Below, piece after piece: positions 57,584 to 64,000 of a DNA stretch of 64,000 nucleotides (position 1 is the stretch's first letter; the number at the start of each line of letters is the position of its first letter). The stretch is from Nageia nagi. Its lineage: Eukaryota; Pinophyta. The translations under genes were made by a program, and so were the position numbers. Under the pieces are notes generated by a model, which saw only the letters and a program-made list of their open reading frames with translations, was not told where the DNA came from and did no database searches. The DNA is taken from positions 71,486,001 through 71,550,000 of the forward strand of contig JBITNC010000001.1 of assembly GCA_050084985.1 (NCBI GenBank), read 5' to 3'.

Positions 57584-58680
57584 CACATTGGAAGTGTGTT
57601 AATTCATGAGAAGGTTCTTGAAAATGTGCTCTATGTTCTTAGGCTTAGGATGAACCTTCTCTTCATGATTCAAGTTGCAAGGAAAGGGTACTCATTTGAG
57701 TTTGACTCTTAATCTTGGTGCATTAAGAAAGAACTTGCCATGCTAGTTAAAGGGTCAGTAAAAGATGATCTCTACATTGTGGATCAAATTCCAACAAAGA
57801 TGTGTTTTGCTACAAAGTGTGTTCTAGAGGCAATCTCTGGGATTAACATTTAGGGAACCTTAACCATAAGAGTATTCAAGTCATGAAAGACTAAGAAATT
57901 ATGAAGGTTTGCTTTCAATTTTACCTTCAATTGGTCTATGTGAGAAGTGCATCCTTGATAAGATGCATATGCAAAAGTTTGAATAAGATAAGGCAACAAG
58001 AGCATCTCAACCTCTTCAACTTATGCATTTAGATTTGATGGGTCCATTTTAGACTAAGTCACTTAGAGGAGCATCTTACATCTTGACCTTTATTTATGAC
58101 TTTAGTAGGATGACCTTTGGATATCTAGTTGAGTATAAGGACCAAACCTTTGAGAGTTTTAAAGTTTTTAAGGCCTTTATTGAGAATCAAACTAACCTTA
58201 AAATCAATATGTTGAGATCAAATAATGGAGAAGAATATAATAGCAATGAGTTCAATGACTATTGCCATAAGTATGGAATCAAGAGGTAGTTTATGATTCC
58301 TTACACTCCTTAACAAAATGGTGTCGCCAAAAGGAAAAATAAAATAATTATGGAGATAGCTAGATGCATGTTGGGTAATATTCCTAGTTTCTTGTGGGGT
58401 GAAGTATCAAGCACTACTATTTACACCTTGAATAGGTGTCCCACAAAATTTGTTCAAGGTAAAACTCCTTTTGAGGTATGGTCAGGAAGAAAACCTAACA
58501 TTTCACACCTTAGGGTGTTTGGTTGTGAAGCATTCTTCTACATTGTTTCTAAGAAAAGGAAGAAGTTAGACAAAGGGGTTGAAAAATGCATCTTTATGGG
58601 TTACGCTAGTTAGCATAGAGGATACAAGCTCTACTCTCCATCCTATAAAGCAATGTTCATTTCTAGGATGTAAAGTTCAA
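57584..58680 (+). pseudogene. pol: Copia integrase, broken
   Basis: The remains of the pre-integrase GNLNHKSIQ-like string lie at 57855. The core begins LMHLDLMGPF (58020, first Asp kept), then LTFIYDFSRMTFGYLVEYKD (58085) and MLRSNNGEEYNSNEF (58210), where the second catalytic Asp is Asn. After stops, QNGVAKRKNK (58316) has Lys for the catalytic Glu. The conserved tail LWGEVSSTTIYTLNRCPT and FEVWSGRKPNISHLRVFGC (58395-58540) confirms copia. Two of three catalytic residues are lost. Confidence 0.8.
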
Positions 58681-58789
58681 TGAACTTCTTGAAGAATCTA
58701 CTTCTAATGAGGATTTTGATGATCCAAATGACACTTTAGTTGCTTCTAGCTAGTTAATATTGATATAGACAAATCACCTTAGGAACAAA

Positions 58790-59820
58790 AATCTCCAACT
58801 CAAAGGGTAACAAGGATTATGACCTTGAACAAATCCTTATTTACCAATATTGACAATAAGCATGAGACCTTATCTTTCAAAGATTCTCCAAAGCATAAGT
58901 GCTGGATGGAAGCCATGAAAATGGATTATGAGGCACTTATGAAAAATGAAACTTAGGACTTGGTTCCTTATCCCAATGAAAAAAATATGATTGGTAATAA
59001 GTGGATCTACAAGATCAAGTACAATTCTATTGGGTATATTGAAAAATACAAGGTAAGGTTAGTAGCTAAAGGTTTTGCTTAGAAATATGATTTAAATAAT
59101 GAGAAAACCTTTGCTCTTATGGAAAAGATGCCTACTATGAGAATTATCCTTGCTCTTTTTGTAGCTCAAAGATAGAAAGTTTTTTAACTTGATGTCAAGA
59201 GTGCATTTCTCAATGGTGACTTAGATGTGGAAATCTTCATGAATCAACTAGAAGGGTTTATCATGGAAGGCAAAGATTCATTTGTGTACAAGCTAAAGAA
59301 GTCATTCTATGGACTTAAGTAAGCACCTAGAGCTTGGTATGGGAATATTTTAAGGTACTTTGCAAACATTGGATTCTCCAAGTACTTTTCTAACTCCAAT
59401 CTCTATGTGCTCAATCAAGGAAAAGATATGGCCTTATTTCTCCTTTATGTGAATGATCTTTTGATTACTAAGAATAATAATGAAATCATTCAAGAGTGCA
59501 TATCCAAACTTAAAGCAATGTTTGAAATGATTGATTTTGGTCTATTGCACTACTACCTTGGAATGCAAGTATACCAATACAAGTATTGCATTTATCTTAG
59601 TCAATCTAAGTATATATCAAACATCTTGAAAAAGTTTGGAATGGAGGAGTGTAGATATTGTATGATTCTAGTCTCTCCTAGAATCATTATTTCTCTAAGC
59701 TCCAACTCTCAATTAGTTGATGCTATAACTTATATGAAATTAATTAGTAGTCTTTTGTATTTGACTATTTCCAAGTCGGATATTACCTTTGCAATGAATT
59801 TGATGGCTCGATTCATGTAG
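58790..59820 (+). pseudogene. pol: Copia reverse transcriptase, broken
   Basis: CWMEAMKMDYEALMKNET (58905), IGNKWIYKIKYNSIG (58990), KVRLVAKGFA (59050), FXLDVKSAFLNGDLDVEIFM (59190), KLKKSFYGLK then APRAWY (59290-59340), and the active site LLYVNDLLITK (59440), where YVDD has become YVND. The frame 59407-59820 continues through YYLGMQVYQ and SKYISNILKKFGM to the end of the domain. Integrase-before-RT order is diagnostic of Ty1/copia. Confidence 0.85.
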
Positions 59821-60350
59821 AAACCATATGTTGAACACCTCAATGTTGTTAAGCAAATCTTAAGGTATGTTGCAAGGACAAAGGATCTTACTCTTAAGTA
59901 TTCTAAGTTACCCTCATTTGTTCTCTCTATATTATCAGATTCTAATTATAGGGGAGATAGAGATGATAGAAAATCAACTTTTGTGTATGTTTTTAGCATT
60001 GGTTCAAGTTCTATCTCTAGGGCTTCCAAGAAGTAGCCTACTATTTCTCTTTCCACTATAGAATTCAAATATCGAGTCATATCTATTGTAGCCCAAGAAG
60101 CTATTTGGATAAGGCATATTATAAAAGAAATTGGATATGAGCAACTTGACTCATCTTTGATTTCTTTAGACAATCAATTAACTATTTCTTTGGCTAAGAA
60201 TCTTATGTTCTATTAAAGAATAAAACATGTGGAAATATAGGCCTATTTTATTAGGAGAAGGTTCTTGATGGCATCATAAACCTAGAGTATTATCCATCTA
60301 TCTTAAACTCTATTGATTTATTAACCAAGGCCCTTCTTGAAGCTTAATTC
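59821..60350 (+). pseudogene. pol: Copia RNase H, broken
   Basis: RYVARTKDLTLKYSK (59862) leads in, then LSDSNYRGDRDDRKSTFVYV (59932), SSSISRASKK (60006), TISLSTIEFKYRVISIVAQE (60040) and IWIRHIIKEIGYEQL (60102). The catalytic first Asp is in the SDSN string. Stops interrupt it, and the frame decays by 60350. Confidence 0.8.
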
Positions 60351-61101
60351 TATAAGATTAAGGATTCTATCAAGTTGGTGAAGTTCCCTTAAGAGGGAGC
60401 AAATTTTGAATTATTATGTTGAATTCCTATTTGTGATGACAACTTCACCCTAGAAGGATTTTATGCTATATAATATTGATTTTTTTGTACACCTTCATGG
60501 TAAGTTCACTCTATGTGAGGAACTTATTGTACAAATTTTTAGAGTAAAAATTGGCCAATCTAGCACTATTTAGTTATCCATGTGTGAGGAATTCTTATAT
60601 TTATTTTGACACTATTCAGTTATCCATATGTGTAATTTATTTTTTGCTCTACTTGTTATAATAATCAACACATATTTTATATATCAGCAAGTGATTATAA
60701 GTTTTTTAGCCTAGTATCTTCATGATGACTTATAGTGCACCATAAATCAATTTATGATGGCATCTATCCTTGTTGATATGATCATGTTACATCTAAATAA
60801 TCTTATTATCTAAGATTTTTTAACTTACAAGTTCTCTTAAGATTGTAGGTTACTTACTTCAAGTATGCAGGCTCATGGAGACTCTTCATGACTTCCAGTT
60901 GGATGACTACTTCATAAATATTGAAACTTGTTGTGGTTAATGATTGTATTTGGCAAAGTAGTGAATCTTAAACTAGATCTTTCTTACTTCATAAATATGT
61001 AAAAATTTCTCATCTCCATTGTATCTATTTGGAGGAGAACTATCTTACTTTCTCTCTTCCTTCTCTTATTCATTCTATCCCAATATTGCATTAAGGGGAA
61101 G
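60351..61101 (+). other. Copia 3' untranslated region with polypurine tract
   Basis: Non-coding. It ends in ATTAAGGGGAAG (61090-61101) directly before the 3' LTR, a textbook polypurine tract. Confidence 0.75.
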
Positions 61102-61599
61102 TGTTGGAATATATAATGCACTATTGTAAAGGTTTTGTAATAATATTCTATGTAAGTTTACTAATACTTAAGGGTATCATTTGATACCTTAAGTATTTAA
61201 GTGAATATGATAATGTAACTTATCCTACACTCCATGTCATGAGCATGCTCTTTGGGTAAAAGGATGTGCATGTCATGCTTTTATACATTGGGTAAAAGGG
61301 TTATCCAAAGAGGGATTTTGGCCTATGAATGGAAGGTTCCCTCTTTGGATCAAACACCAATTCATGGAGTAAATTTTTGCTATAAGATAATGTCTAGGAG
61401 ATGAGATTAATAGAATTGTAAGAGTTCATATTGTGAATAAAGTGAGATCTAGTTAGTGGATGTACTCCTAGTTGAAGGAACCACTTACATCTTGAGTTAT
61501 CTTTGTGAGATTACTTTGTGAATTATTTATATATGATTTGTGAGCTTACATGTGATCTTGGGAGTTTAGATTTGTATAGTTTATAGTTCAACTCTCACA
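61102..61599 (+). repeat. 3' LTR of Ty1/copia element (498 bp)
   Basis: TGTTGGAATATATAATGC...CAACTCTCACA, with perfect TG/CA ends. The TATA box has decayed to TATGAATGG (near 61324) compared with TATAAATAG in the 5' LTR. Flanked by CTTGT. Confidence 0.9.
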
Positions 61600-61604
61600 C
61601 TTGT
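61600..61604 (+). repeat. Copia target site duplication, right copy
   Basis: CTTGT, one mismatch from CTTAT at 45080-45084. Confidence 0.6.

Positions 61605-64000
<2,396 letters not shown>

Overview
This window is nuclear DNA from a land plant with a large, retrotransposon-filled genome. Seed plant is near certain from the element families. A gymnosperm such as a conifer is plausible, but the sequence does not prove it. The DNA is mostly AT-rich, and nearly every coding region is a transposon remnant broken by stops, often C-to-T type changes. I see no intact host gene, tRNA, rRNA or CRISPR array.

Layout: (1) 343-19050 is an old Ty3/gypsy element of Tat type on the + strand. It has 889-bp LTRs at 1854-2742 and 18162-19050, broken gag, protease, RT and RNase H, and an antisense remnant of a plant mobile domain (PMD) gene. 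A second copy of the 3' end precedes the left LTR, so this is a tandem or recombinant arrangement. (2) 19051-26436 is a second decayed Tat-type element on the - strand with only its 5' LTR left. (3) 26437-34690 is AT-rich sequence with few signals: a possible SINE and the end of a chromovirus-like LTR. (4) 34690-43248 is probably one old LTR, split by a 5.9-kb LINE (34913-40803, 17-bp target duplication) and a 1.1-kb CACTA-like element (40872-41994, TTA duplication). It is followed by a tRNA-Met type primer binding site. (5) 45085-61599 is a Ty1/copia element with 498-bp LTRs and decayed gag-pol. (6) Nested in the copia leader is a young 7,845-bp element (47645-55489). (7) The window ends in AT-rich DNA and a long CT microsatellite.

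The most interesting item is the nested element. Its 856-bp LTRs differ at only about six sites and it has a perfect 5-bp target duplication. It carries one intact 410-codon Gag reading frame on the - strand and no pol. On the opposite strand it holds a PMD gene with its own TATA box and two canonical introns (spliced reading 588 codons, with a single in-frame TAG). The rest is three successive tandem-repeat arrays and 13 copies of a short GC-rich dyad motif (type GGACCGC-NN-GCGGTCC) in the LTRs, in the PMD promoter, in its first intron and between the two genes. The old element (1) has the same antisense PMD layout, so this is an inherited property of the lineage.

How the parts could work together (inference): Gag would package a minus-strand genomic RNA while pol is supplied by an autonomous relative. 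The PMD gene is transcribed from its own promoter in the opposite direction. Its introns are invisible to splicing in the genomic RNA, so they survive reverse transcription. Host PMD proteins (MAIN, MAIL1) act in transposon silencing, so an element-borne PMD protein might interfere with that pathway.
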